Of a stretch of 64,000 nt of DNA, positions 44,945-57,523 are shown one piece after another. The notes below the pieces were generated by a model. That model did no database searches. It saw only the letters and a list, made by a program, of their open reading frames with translations, and was not told the origin of the DNA. Source of the stretch: Balanoglossus misakiensis (Eukaryota > Hemichordata); assembly GCA_040954595.2 (NCBI GenBank), contig CM082584.2:248001-312000 (forward strand). Reading direction: 5' to 3'. Each line of letters opens with the position of its first letter. Positions within the stretch are counted from its first letter, which is position 1. The translations under genes were made by a program, and so were the position numbers.

Positions 44945-47130
44945 TACATTACATTCATGAAGACAGGAGATCATCTCTGTCCATAGATATATTTTACCAT
45001 TATGTTGTTTGACACAGAAATACTTATTAGCATATTTTCCATTTTTTGCAGAAAGGGGTATCTAGCTGTTGATCAAAATCTGCCAAACTAGATGTATATT
45101 CAAGCCTGTAAAGCAGTACAGTAGTTTGCAAGGGTAACATAAGATAATTATTGTTCTTCTAAGATTTCCTTTACCCCATAGATGACAGCATAGAATTTAA
45201 TTGCTCATTTTGGAGGGCAGTGTGTGACTTATTGTATTGTCCATCCAGGAGATTATCCTTACATTTTACTGCCTTATTTTTTGACACTAAAATACTGTCA
45301 TATTTTCCATTTTTGTAGATAATAGTTTCTCTCTGGTGATCAACATTGATGATCTGTCGAACTGGATGTGTGTACACATCTTGGTATTACTCGATCTTTC
45401 CGCAGCATTTGACACTGTGAACCATACCATTTTACTCAATCGCTTAAGAGACCGCTTCGGTCTCTCAGATACTGTTCTCATGTGGTTTAAGTCTTACCTT
45501 TCCAATCGTAGTCAGTGTGTACTTGTAAATTCCACCCAATCACCTTTCTATCCGCTCGACTCTGGGGTACCACAGGGATCAGTTCTTGGTCCCATACTTT
45601 TCAATATGTACACGTCTCCATTAGGTGAATTAGTTCAAAGTCATGGTTGTCTTTATAGTTTTTTATGCAGATGACTCTTCACTTTATATGTCTTTTAGTA
45701 AAGACAACGCAGCAAGAACTGTTTCAAATCTTGAACTTTGTATTTCTGATGTTAGGTTTTGGATGTCTGAAAACTTCTTGTGCTTAAACGATGATAAGAC
45801 TGAATTTGTTATTTTCTCTGGTATTTTGGGTGATCTGTCTGCTAGAGGGATTTCAGAAATTCGTGTTGGCGATTCTCTGATTCCCGTCCATTGTCAGGCC
45901 AAGAGCCTTGGAGTGATCCTTGACTCTTGTCTGACAATGAAGCCACATATTGGACAGATCTGCCGCTCTGCCACTTTTAATTTACGTCGCATTGCGCTTA
46001 TCCGCAAATATTTATCTCATTCAGCTACAGAGCAATTAGTTCATGCATTCATTACGTCTCGAATTGATTCATGTAATTCACTTTTATTTGGGCTCCCGAA
46101 GTATTCAATCAACCGTATCCAACGCGTTCAGAATATTGCTGCTAGAATTGTAACTCGTTCTAAAATCACCTGTCACATCACTCCAATTTTGTATCAGTTG
46201 CACTGGCTACCTGTTACAGAGCGTATTGTTTTTAAGATGTTAGTTCTCATTTTTAAATCCATTCATAAACTTGGTCCAATCTATCTTTCTAGCATGACTA
46301 ATCTATATGTTCCATGTCGCAATTTAAGGTCAGCTGATCAGTTCAAACTCTGCCCTGTTCGATCACGCACCAAGAGTTATGGTGATCGTGCTTTTACTGT
46401 TGCTGCTCCAATTCTTTGGAATAATCTTCCACTCACCATTCGCCAGGCACCAGACTTATCTGTTTTTAAATCAAATGTTAAAACTTTACTTTTTAAATCT
46501 GTTTTTTAGCCATTTGTTGTATTGTACTTTTGCTTTAAGCGTCATTGATCACATTTTTTGTGGATACTGACGCTATACAAATAAATTATTATTATTATTA
46601 TTATTACATGCCTGTATTGCAGCCAATTGGTGTCTGAGGGTAACATATAAGATAATTCTTTTTCTCCTAAAGATTTCCTAGACCCCATAGATGAATGCAT
46701 ATAATTTAATTGCTCATTTTGGAGGGCAGTGTGTGACTTATTGTATTGTCCATCCAGGAGATCATCTGTCCATACATTTTACTGTCATGTTTTTTGACAC
46801 TAAAATACTTTGTCATATTTTCCATTTTTGCAGATAATGGTTTCTCTCTGGTGATCAACATTGATCTGTCGAACTGGATGTGTGTACATGCCTGTATTGC
46901 AGCCAAGTGGTGTCTGAGGGTAACATAAGATAATTCTTATTCTGTTAAAGATTTCCTAGACGCCATGGATGACAGCATAGAATTTAATTGCTCATTTGGA
47001 GGCCCCTGTACAACGTATTGTATTGTTCATGAAGACAGGAGATCATCTCTGTCCATATAGTTACATTTTGCCGTGCTGTTTGACACAGAAATACTTATTG
47101 GCATATTTTTCATTTTTGCAGATAACAGTC
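44945..47130. repeat. 270-286-bp tandem repeat, about 4 copies, one split by a LINE
   Basis: Units share GATGACAGCATAGAATTTAA, TTGCTCATTT, CATATTTTCCATTTTTGCAG, ATAATGGTTTCTCTCTGGTG and GGGTAACATAAGATAATT. Anchors are at about 45048, 45316, 46832 and 47118. The 1516-bp gap equals one period plus the LINE at 45378-46606. Confidence 0.9.
45378..46606 (+). mobile_element. 5'-truncated CR1/L2-clade LINE with reverse transcriptase
   Basis: The coding part begins LVLLDLSAAFDTVNHTILLN (RT motif with the first catalytic Asp), then SGVPQGSVLGPILFNMYTS, then FYADDSSLY (catalytic YADD). It continues to the C-terminal HWLPVTERIVFKMLVLIFKS and AFTVAAPILWNNLPLTIRQA blocks typical of CR1/L2/Rex1 LINEs, ending KSVF, stop. 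One extra T in the T run at 45656-45665 breaks the frame just before YADD. The 3' tail is GACGCTATACAAATAAATTA, then (TTA)n. The 5' part (endonuclease, ORF1) is absent. Confidence 0.9.
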
Positions 47131-48600
47131 ACTGGTCCCTGTGATGAGTAATGTCTATCAACATAGATCTGTGCATGCTTGTACCGGTATAGCCGCCAAG
47201 CACTTCAAAGGTAACATAGCATTAACCTTACGGGCCACTGATAATAAAAGTCGATGCATTCCTTCATTTTACTTGATAGCAAGCCCCCCCCCCCTACTTG
47301 ATAGCAACCCCCCCCACCCCACCCCCTGAAATGCTCCTATACACATCCATATTATATAAAAACACTGGAAGTGCACATGGTCGGTATATACTGTGTGCTT
47401 CAGTCGGGATAAATATTCATCCAGCAATGCATGATGAACTGGGTCTGATTTTATAGCATTTATGCCCACAGCTGGTCTTTCCACTTATTCATAATTACTG
47501 TACAGAGAGAGGAGTCAACGCCATACTCGGAATACTGTAACTGATGTCCAATCCATCCTATTGCTTTCTCTTCCAATATGCATTCAACCAGTTCATTGCC
47601 TGATGAAAAACAGCTGATTTTTTAACTTGTAGTTTCGCGGACTTCAATTCACTCTTTTGACGCGGGCTTATCTTCATTTGGTAGAGTTTTAAGGGAGTGT
47701 CACGCCAGACAAAAATACAAAAGTGGGGCCCAAGTGTGTTCTACCACCATATTACATAGTGATCAAGAAGTGACCTGATCAGATGTTGTCACATCCTGGG
47801 CCCCTTTTTTACCCATGTTCAGTGTTTGACAGGAGCATATTTTCCTTTCTGTGTGAATGTTGAATGTCTCTTATTTGCTGTAATCAATCAATCAATACAA
47901 GGTGAGTGTTATGTCGTCTTTCTGTGCATAGGCAAGAAGAGGATACATGTATGAATGCAGAAGCCCCAGTGAATCGGATGCAGAGAAGTTTCCTTCCAGG
48001 ATGACTTTATTTTACTGACTTTGATTCCATCGTCATTCCAAGAATAGAACTTCTCCCACGGGACGAAATTGAACATTAATCAATCCCTTCCTCATTTATA
48101 TGATCTGTATTACAAATGTATTATTCTGATAGCATTTTTTGTCATTGTGTCAGAGAGAGAGGGTTTAAGTAGGTTAAAACTAAATTGTACACTTCAGTTT
48201 GCCAACACTGCTAAATTATCACCATGATTTATTCAGCATAACCTGAAGGTTGTTGAATCCTATAGGCACAATAAGCATTGCATGTAGCAAGCACTTAGTG
48301 TAAATTTACGTTAATTGCACAGGGTACAGCAGCCTTCAGGGGTTTACTGTTTAGCTTTGTAGCATAATTGCACCCACATATAAAGAAAAAGTCAAGTTAA
48401 GATATTAAAGCCGAATGGTAAACAGAATATAAAGGGTTTACAGCATTAGTCCTGTATTGACACAGAAAGCAAATATGACAATGAACAGTTGACCAACATT
48501 GAACATTTTTTGACTGGCTCTCTCTCTCTCTCTCTATAAACTTGGACGGTCATTTTTCCAGAATGTACTGGATATAGGCATGATTTACTAGTATTGTACA
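47131..48600. other. Stretch without identified gene
   Basis: It contains C-rich runs at 47285-47335 and an acceptor-like TGTGCATAG at 47931 followed by a short open frame ending in a stop (QEEDTCMNAEAPVNRMQRSF). That frame is too weak to call. Confidence 0.4.
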
Positions 48601-48861
48601 TTTATTCATCCATCCATCCATTCATTCATACATACATACATACATACATACATACATACATACATACATTTATTCATTCATTCATTCACTCGTTCATTCA
48701 TTCATTTATTTATATATTTATTTGTGTCGTTGTATGTTTGCATGTACCCGTGTATGTGTGTGTGTATGTATGTATGCATGTATGTATGTATGTATGTATG
48801 TATGTATGTATGTATGTATGTATGTATGTATGTATGTATGTATGTATGTATGTATGTATGT

Positions 48862-48941
<80 letters not shown>

Positions 48942-48945
48942 TGTA

Positions 48946-48988
<43 letters not shown>

Positions 48989-49012
48989 ATGTATGTATGT
49001 ATGTATGTATAT
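48601..49012. repeat. Compound microsatellite: (CATC/CATT/CATA)n, (TGTA)n, (TA)n, (TGTC)n
   Basis: The order is (CAT[C/T])n, (CATA)n about 48627-48667, (TGTA)n about 48760-48866, (TA)n about 48866-48915, (TGTA)n, (TGTC)n about 48946-48988 and (TGTA)n. The CATA and TATG tracts are complementary and can pair. Long frames on both strands are by-products. Confidence 0.95.
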
Positions 49013-49044
49013 TTTCAAAATTGTTGGATGCCTCGGAGTACTCT

Positions 49045-49691
49045 CTGTGTTGTGTTTTCAAATTCCTATTCGAATTGTCGACATTTTTGGGTGTCTGTGA
49101 CTACTCTCTCGTCACATTCTGGCCTCTGTGTTTGCTGTAGTTGTGTTTTCGAATTCTTATTCGAATTGTCGACATTTTTGGGTGTCTGTGGCTACTCTCT
49201 CGTCACATTCTGGCCTCTGTGTTTGCCGTGGTTGTGTTTTCGAATTCATATTCGAATTGTCGACATTTTTGGGTGTCTGTGACTACTCTCTCGTCACATT
49301 CTGGCCTCTGTGTTTGCCGTGGTTGTGTTTTCGAATTCATATTCGAATTGTCAACATTTTTGGGTGTCTGTGACTACATCTCGTCACATTTTGGCCTCTG
49401 TGTTTGCCGTGGTTGTGTTTTCGAATTCTTATTCGAATTGTCGACATTTTTGGGTGTCTGTGACTACATCTCGTCACATTTTGGCCTCTGTGTTTGCCGT
49501 AGTTGTGTTTTCGAATTCATATTCGAATTGTCAACATTTTTGGGTGTCTGTGACTACTCTCTCGTCACATTCTGGCCTCTGTGTTTGCCGTGGTTGTGTT
49601 TTCGAATTCATATTCGAATTGTCGACATTTTTGGGTGTCTGTGACTACTCTCTCATCACATTCTGGCCTCTGTGTTTGCCGTGGTTGTGTT
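49045..49691. repeat. 90-91-bp tandem repeat, 7 copies
   Basis: (G/A)ACATTTTTGGGTGTCTGTG recurs at 49080, 49171, 49262, 49353, 49443, 49533 and 49624. Each unit carries TTCGAATTC(T/A)TATTCGAA, a palindromic core. Because the period is not a multiple of three, open frames of 131-186 codons run through the array in all three plus-strand frames; they are not evidence of a protein. Confidence 0.95.
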
Positions 49692-50319
49692 CTTTCCGCG
49701 CCTAGGATGTTTTTGGTCATCTGATGAAGCTGGTTCTCTACAAGATCCCAAGAATCCCAAGATTGCAGTCCGTCTTCAAGCAATTTATGTTTTTGCGCGC
49801 GCGCGCGTGCATCTGTCGCTTGCTCCGTTGTACTTTCCCATATTATAAATAAAGAATACGGTATGTATGTGTGTGCATTTTAAAATTTTTAGGATTTTAT
49901 TATCTGTCTGTGTTCTTTTTCCTATGTTTTTAGGGTATGTCTTTAATGAATTTTTCCAATGGCTATAACAGATGAGAAGGTTTCAATTGCAATATGTTTT
50001 ATAATACCATAGTTTAGCATGACTAACTTAATTTCATGATGAGAAAAATATTTCAATAAATACTTCAAGTCCTCTAAAACATGCAATAGATCCTTCAAGT
50101 CCAGTGTAGTTTCCTGGGATCAGTTCATTAGTTGGGGTTTTTTTGTTTGCGTAGTATTCAACAGTTAGATATGTTGGTATATCTATTTTATGGTCACGTC
50201 TTGCCCACTGAGTCTGTCGATAATCAATAGATTTTCCCCGCATTGCTAGCGAGTCCCACACAACGACGGCCCCAATCAACAGACTCAGTGCACAAGTAGG
50301 TTCTTTAATATTACCTTAA

Positions 50320-51860
50320 TGATTTTGCCTTTACTTGACATAATTAAGTATTTTCATATCACACTTTTAATGCATTTGCATCGTTGCATGTATATGCATT
50401 GTGTGATTACTAGGTTTATAGTGCTTTGATTTTTGATGATTTTTTTTCTTTTTAAATACATAAATAATGTGTTTGCAGTAGCCATATAGGCATAATTGTT
50501 TTTTTTTGGCGGGGGGGGGGGGGGTATATTGGTGAATTTGCTCTTAAATTGAATAGCATTGAGCCTATGCAACATGGCTTACAGGCAACACATTATTTAA
50601 ACTTTGTGGACAATAAAAAAACTTCACATTGTGGAGTTTTCTTTATTTTATACACTTTTAGTTTTGAGTTATTTAAACGCACATCTTTAGCCTTTTTCCT
50701 CAATGTTCGAGGGTCTTTAATGAACTTTTTTCCAATGGCTGTATCAGACGAGGTAATTTGCTTTGGCTTGACATTGCCAAGTATTTATGCATCGTCTGAG
50801 TGTTTGCAGTCCTTTGATTTTATTGATGAAAATTTCCTTTATAAGAACATAAATAATGTGTTTGCAGAAGCCATGTATTCATAATTGTTTTGTTTTGATT
50901 GTATTTTTTTTGGGGGGGGGGGGGCAGTAAATTCGCTAAAAAATTGAATGGCATGGAGATCATGCATCGTGGGTTACAGTCAACACATTATTTACAATGA
51001 TATACTTCTGTTTAAGAAGTTTTATACACATTCAGTTTTCAGTTATTTTACATTTTAACATTCCTCTTTTTCCTCAATTTAAGAGGGTCTTTCACATTTT
51101 CAAGTGACTTTATCAGATAAGATTTTAATTTGCTAAATAATGTGTTTGCAGAAGCCATAAATTCATAATTGTTTTGTTTGTATTTCGGGGGGAGGGTAGT
51201 AAATCAGTAAATTTGCTCATAAATTGAATGGCATGGAGATCATGCATCATGGCTTGCAGGCAACACATTATTTACAATGATATACTTCTTTTCAAGAAGT
51301 TTTCTCTATTTTATACACATTTAGTTTTCAGTTATTTTACATTTGAACATTCTTTTTTTCCTTAATTTAAGAGGGTCTTTCACATTTTCAAGTGACTTTA
51401 TCAGATAAGATTTTAATTTGCTAAATAATGTGTTTGCAGAAGCCATATATTCATAATTGTTATGTTTGTATTTCGGGGGGAGGGTAGTAAATCAGTAAAA
51501 ATGCTCATAAATTGAATGGCATGGAGATCATGCATCATGGCTTACAGGCAACACATTATTTACAATGATATACTTCTTTTTAAGAAGTTTTATACACATT
51601 CAGTTTTCAGTTATTTTACATTTTAACATTCCTCTTTTTCCTCAATTTAAGAGGGTCTTTCACATTTTCAAGTGACTTTATCAGATAAGATTTTAATTTG
51701 CTAAATAATGAGTTTGCAGAAGCCATATATTCATAATTGTTTTGTTTTGTTTGTATTTCTGGGGGAGGGTAGTAAATCAGTAAATTCGCTCATAAATTGA
51801 ATGGCATGGAGATCATGCATCATGGCTTACAGGCAACACATTATTTACACTTTTCTGACA
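50320..51860. repeat. 280-390-bp tandem repeat, 5 copies
   Basis: AATAATGTGTTTGCAGAAGC (with small changes) recurs with GTTTGCAG at 50471, 50860, 51144, 51432 and 51712. Units also share a G-rich run, AAATTGAATGGCATGGAGAT, CAACACATTATTTACA and TTTAAGAGGGTCTTTCACAT. The last three copies are the most alike. Confidence 0.9.
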
Positions 51861-53947
51861 GTAAAATACTTTCAATTTGCTTTTGAAGATTTCAACATTC
51901 ATCTACATTTTCCCCCCAATTTTGGGGGATCATCAATGAAGTCTTCGCAGTGGCTGTAACTGATGAGGTTTCCTGCATATATCTCTTCAAGTCCAGCACA
52001 GTTTCATTTTATCACAGGAGCCATCCCAAGGAGAAAGGGGTCTTTATAAGGGTGGGGGATATTTATGACTATATGACCTGTTTCTGTTTGGGATCGCCCC
52101 CAGTACATTAGTCACTTTAGACTCAACTGTGTGCAGTGTTCAATAGTATGACTTTATTCTTTTTGTATTTTAATATGAAATTTAAGATTTTACGTTCACG
52201 TGACATTGTTTGAGATTTATTCTCATAGACATTAAGGTCCACTATGTGTTACATTTGACAAATTTTTCAGTACGTAATTTTGGTCTATTTATGCACCACG
52301 ATTTCTGGTATGCATAATCAGCATTGTTATTGTTAACAATTGTATTCAAGTCAATTGAATGCATTTGTCAATATTAACAATTCTGTACCAAAAATTACAG
52401 GTAGTTGCCCTTTAATTGTAAATGCTACATTTAGAACAGTGTAACACCAAACCTATTATGATTTATTGAGAACACTTTATTCATTCAGAGATGAAATATT
52501 AATTTTTGTCAGTTTTAGTTTAGACCTACAATACCAAATTTTGCTTGGTATTGTTAAACTTCCAACATTTTCTTTCTGTGAACCTGCTATTTTGTGTAAC
52601 AGATTAGCATCTTAACTTGAAAGTAGGGTTTTCAAAGAGGCATGAATTTAGAAATATAATTTTTTGTAAAGTTGGTGAATTACCTACGCTTTCCCAGAGT
52701 TTTTTCCCCTTATCCTGAAAAAAGGGTTTTATCTCTGGGTTTTGGTGCGGGGTAAATTTTCAGTTTATATATCATTCAAGTTTAGAATAAAGTACATGAG
52801 CCGCTTCTCATGTAAAATTGACATGTATTGTGTGTGTGTATGCTTTTGGATGTGGTAGCCTGCAGGCCAGGTGGCATGGCCATGGTGACTACATGTGGAG
52901 TGGGTTGGGTCTTTGTATGTATGTGTTGAGAGTTAGGGGATTGTGTGTGTCAGTCAACAGTACGTGTAGAGAAGGTATACGGTCACTTATGGAAATTTAG
53001 CTACAGTTACCACGTTAACTTGAGATCTAGCCAATCACGGATTTTCAGTGGGTGGCACATGCGAAAAAAGAGCGCCGCCATATGTTATTTAGAACCCGCA
53101 AATACTCTATTTCAGCCATATATGGGTGTATGTAAATTGGCGGTGACTGTATATCTTTAACTTGAAAATGGTAGCTTCTATCACAGTGATAGTTGATGTG
53201 TAGATGTGATGTGGTGGTAGAATGTGAACTTGTTGACATGAAATTGTGAATCAAAATGGAGACCTAAAAGATGGGGAAATACATTAAAGCCTCTATAGCT
53301 GCCACTTTTTGCATTATTTTCACAATTTTATTTTACTGAGGTATATGTGAACACTTTACCGATGCCCGATTATGGCTGTATGTAGCGATTTGAAAATGCT
53401 ATGTATTAAAACAGTTTAATCAGCCTCCATACAAACAGTACGCAGCTATCGTGGTATGCATCACCAAGAGATGACAAACTGATGCAAATGCAAGTAATAT
53501 GGCTTAATGGTGAGGATTTTAGAGGATAGGGAATATATTTGAAGTGTTTTACTGTGGAAGAAAATCCGTGAAATTTGGCAGCTCTAGGGGCTTTAAGCGG
53601 TTACCATCGACGCCAAGAAATGCTGAAAATCGCCCCTGATTTGCGTCTCTCTGGGGAATTTACGCCATAAATCGGTAGGATACATATTCATGGTGGAATT
53701 TGTATGCATTGTGAAGGATTTTGTGGTCGAAAACTTCGGAAAATCATGCATTCTCGGGAGCGTGTGTCCGCGTGTTGCCTCCTTCAGAGTCAATTACACA
53801 ATGAACGCCGCCATTTGGCTACCCCTATTTATAGGGGTATAAATAAGGGTAGCAACAACAATCCTGGATATAACAACAGGATATAACAACAGGCGAAACA
53901 AACTGAACGCAGTTGTTGATAACATGCAGATTGAGCTGTCTCAAATC
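51861..53947. other. Stretch without identified gene
   Basis: I found no exon with a recognisable product, terminal repeat or array here. Confidence 0.4.
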
Positions 53948-54243
53948 TTAGGGAGCATTCGTTTTTTACAGGGAGGGGGGGGGGGGCGGTGAAATTTGAG
54001 TCGCCGACTAAATGTAAAAGGCAACCCCCCCCTCGAAATTACTTTTCTAAAATGTGCCCCCCCCTAAATTCTTCAACTGTAAAATGTGACCCCCCCCCAA
54101 AAAAAAAGTTTATCCACCGGATTAAACTTATCAAACTTTGTCAGATATTGGTGTATGTTCGACATACCACATAATCAACCATGAAACCTAGTCTACATAG
54201 TTCCTTGATTTCCAAGTAGTGCATTGTCTGCCTGATCTTGTTA

Positions 54244-54957
54244 GGCTGCATTCACAAACGCCTCTGGAGGGGGGGGGGGACGGGAGAATTCAATTTTTTT
54301 ACCGCTAATTTTCAAATCCCCCCTTCCGAACTGCCAACATTTTGAAATCCCCCCCCCACCCATTTTCTTTCACAGAGCAAAACACATCACCTATCTATCT
54401 TGTAGAAAAAAGAAAAAACAGCGCTCCCATGAAAAGAATTTGAAACTGATGTACCCCCTCACTGAACATTGTTTTTATTTTTAAGTATTTGTATTCTGTG
54501 TTGGGAGACATTGTAAACCGAGAATTGAAGGGAGTGGGATTGGGAGGGGGTATCCCCCTCCCACGTAAGAAAATTTTATAAAATACAGAGCTCAAAGCTG
54601 CATTTTAATGAACCCGGCAAAAGCAAATTAACTCAACTACCGGTATGTTGGGGAGGAGAAATTTAACCGTCGCCGCTCAAAGTTATCATGGGGTGGGGCA
54701 AATCCCCTGACCTGGGACACTAGATAAACCAGTCAATGATTGAAAGGTGCTGATGAATGGAGGGGGTGGGTAAAATAAAGGGCGCGAAACTGCATTTTTA
54801 TCGACTCAAAATAAATATTTTGTCGTCAAAGTTTTCAAGTCCCCCCCTTTCAGTCCCTAAATTATTTCAAATCCCCCCTTACATACCCTCAATTTTTTCA
54901 AATCCCCCCCTCAATTCTCCTGCCCCCCCCCCTCCAGAGGTGTTTGTGAATGCAGCC
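54244..54957. mobile_element. PIF/Harbinger-type MITE, family H1, nested in H2
   Basis: The left end GGCTGCATTCACAAACGCCT, then CTGGAGGGGGGG, is mirrored at the right as CCCCTCCAGAGGTGTTTGTG, then AATGCAGCC. TTA flanks both sides (54241-54243 and 54958-54960). It shares poly-G/C termini and internal phrases (TAAGTATTTGTATTCTGTG, TTGGGAGACATTG) with H2. Confidence 0.9.
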
Positions 54958-54960
54958 TTA

Positions 54961-55193
54961 CGTGAAAGAGTTCACTTTCAATGTCGCCGCTATCACTTTC
55001 TGAGTCACTTTCCTCTGAATCACCTAGTTCACCTATCACTTCATGCTCATCTTCTGGTTCACTGTCCTCATCCAAGTCATCCTCTTCATCCTCCTGCTCA
55101 TCCTCCTCTTTGTCCCTCTCATGGTTTACTCTGAGACTTTCCAGAGTTGTTTGACACAGTTTCCGGCCAATGTGCGCTTCAACTATTTTCAGT
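54961..55193 (-). pseudogene. Acidic protein fragment inside a Harbinger element
   Basis: The minus strand is open from about 55193 to 54961. It reads LKIVEAHIGRKLCQTTLESL, then RVNHERDKEEDEQEDEEDD, then DEDSEPEDEHEVIGELGDSE. There is no start codon, and the frame is cut at its 3' side by the nested H1 element. A strongly acidic D/E/S tail after a short basic segment resembles tails of nuclear proteins or of a transposase. The source is unknown: host capture or remnant of the element's own coding region. Confidence 0.45.
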
Positions 55194-55583
55194 TTGTCTT
55201 TTTTTCAGCATCTTTTTCTCTGTTGTCAATTTATGTATGTTCATGTACATGTCTAGGTCAAAAACTTTCAGCTCACATAGTTCACTGTTTCTGTATATTG
55301 CCATGATACAGCCTGAAAATGTTATTTTTGTGATCAAAAGTGTACTTGTTGTCACCTGATCACACAGAATAAAGACATGTTCGTATTCTATTTTATATAC
55401 TTTACGGTCAATTCTGTTGTTTTTTGCTATAATTCCATACAAATCTGTTGTAAAAATTGTCCCCCCCCCCAAACCATTGATTATAAAATTTGTCCCCCCC
55501 TAAAAACTGCTTTGTAAAAGTAAACCCCCCCCCCCTGATTTCCACCGCCCCCCCCCTCCCTGTAAAAAACGAATGCTCCCTTA

Positions 55584-57436
55584 CCAATCAGAAACAGCCT
55601 TCCAAGACTGCGTAGCGCTCTTGTAAAGTTATTTTTGATTGTTCAAATTCTTTACCATGTCACTGCTGGCATACAACAATTCATATGACCCAGCAACTTT
55701 GTATAGATGCACTGACATCAATGATATGCCTTCCAAAGCGCCACACATAGTGTAATTACACATGTTTCATGCTACTGACACGCTCTACCTTTTACCAGGT
55801 TCATACACGAAAAAAATTGAGAGGCTATTTGCCTATGGTAAACACAGAGCATTAATCGTTTGAGTCGCCTTGTGTTCACACACACAAAGTTTATGTATAT
55901 GCGCTGAGGCTCAGTCCCAAAGACAATGGATTGCAGAGAGGTTTTAATCCTTACACCGGATCAGGTCTGACGGGCAAAGCCGTCTCAAATCTAAGCCGTT
56001 TCAGAACCACTATACACCGTCCACACATGTTTTTTTAAGACAGTATGTGATCTGAGACGTTTCAGAACCGTCTTAATGGTGTGTGTGACCCCCATATTAG
56101 ACAACTTAGACAATATTATCCGAAAATAAATATTAGACAAAATCATCCGATAATAAATATTAGCTCAGTCTATGTCCTGGCGCATTTCATCAGGACAATA
56201 AAATACATAACAAAAGCCCTCACTACGCACCCACTCGACTTTTTGCCGGTAAAGCAACTTTTACATGCAGGAGAATTCCACTGGATGAAAATCTGTAACA
56301 TTTAGCTTTATTTTCAGTATTTTAATTTTGTGTAAAAATTGCAATTTCTTGTTTTACTCCAAACATCACTTTAATATTCATGTAGTACCAAATACTCAAA
56401 TCATTAACATTGCTTGTGTATGTGTAACGGCCATTGTTATCACTGTTGACAAATGAATTCTAGTTCGGACATGAATTTAAATTTTACACAATAATAATAC
56501 TGAATATGCACATACATGAAGTGTTGATAAGCTAAACTCTGGATATTTTGTCATGTTTCTGGAGTTTATACTAGAAACCGCAGCAGATACACAGAGCAAT
56601 ATTACTGAAAACATAGTGAAAAGTTGGAGCTAATGGAGCAGACAGCGTATTGTTCAGTGCTTGCGTGCCTTTGACTAAGATTATTATTATGTAAATATCA
56701 CCAACATGTTTTTCATGAATTTCTAGAAATATAGAAATAAATACACTTGACTTATTTTGTCATTTTTTCCTTGCAAACTCCATTGTCATTGAATGTACGT
56801 ACATGCGTAAACACACCACTGCTTTAAAACAAAAAGGTGATGGGTTTCGTATTTATTGCGTTGTATTCAATTGAACGGACATTTTTTTGGGTGGGGGCGG
56901 GGAGGTTCATTATTTCACAGCTTTCCCGAATAGACTTCTTAGTGCGCCCTCTTGTGGTGACGTGTCTTCTGATAATCGGCCAGATAAAACAAATCATTGA
57001 AGTGTACCATCACTCTCATCACAAAATCCGCCATCGTTCCCGTTTTTAGATAAACATTCACTGTTTCGCCCTTTGGTGAAACACGTTAGGAAAATGTATT
57101 TTGAGAATAGTATTTCCCTTTCGACATTGATACATTTTGTCAACTGATTGGACCGAGTAAATTGTTTGAAACGTAGGGCCCTATGGAGTGTTCGGATTTT
57201 AACTTCCTTCAGACCCAAGCCCCAGAGAGGAAGAAAAGCGCACGTTCTCATGTATGACACTATAATATACCTCATGCTAATACTGTGTTGCGATTCGCCA
57301 GAATCGGTCTCGTGATAGGAAAATAGAATCGACTATGAACCGCTAGGGAAATAGCAGAAAAAATATAAACCGGTCACGTGACCAGCGTGAGTGTGCAGAC
57401 TCGGTTACGTCAATCAGCGTCGCGTCGTCTGACACA
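55584..57436. other. Stretch without identified gene; dispersed repeat at 56390-56650
   Basis: The dispersed sequence of 29449-29690 recurs here in diverged form (GTGTAACGGCCATT, GAATTCTAGTTCGGAC). Otherwise nothing is recognised. Confidence 0.4.
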
Positions 57437-57523
57437 ATGGCCACCGCGGAAGATGTCGTCTGCCAACCTCAAGAGAAGATTTTCCCAGCTGTTAGCATGA
57501 CGTTTATTATAAAACACCTATAG
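57437..57523 (+). CDS. Candidate short first exon, interrupted by a foldback
   Basis: ACACAATGGCC is a good initiation context inside a CpG-rich stretch. The frame reads MATAEDVVCQPQEKIFPAVS, then MTFIIKHL, stop; the last residues already lie in the foldback 57504-57708. This may be a gene start disrupted by the element, or chance. No donor site was seen. Confidence 0.25.
   Translation: MATAEDVVCQPQEKIFPAVSMTFIIKHL

Larger units (their letters stand above)
53951..55580. mobile_element. PIF/Harbinger-type element, family H2, with nested insertion
   Basis: The ends are identical in type to 33452-34065 (GGGAGCATTCGTTTTTTACA, then G run; mirrored C run at the right). TTA flanks both sides (53948-53950 and 55581-55583). 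It is 1.0 kb longer than the other copy because it contains the H1 MITE (54244-54957) and about 0.5 kb of extra sequence, including an acidic reading frame. Confidence 0.85.

Noticed and set aside
47932-48030. Possible plus-strand terminal exon after TGTGCATAG
   Set aside because: Single weak acceptor, three competing frames, no upstream partner exon.
48594-49644. Several long overlapping frames on both strands ([26 protein letters not shown] types)
   Set aside because: They arise from (TGTA)n, (TGTC)n and the 91-bp array; all frames are open because of repeat period.
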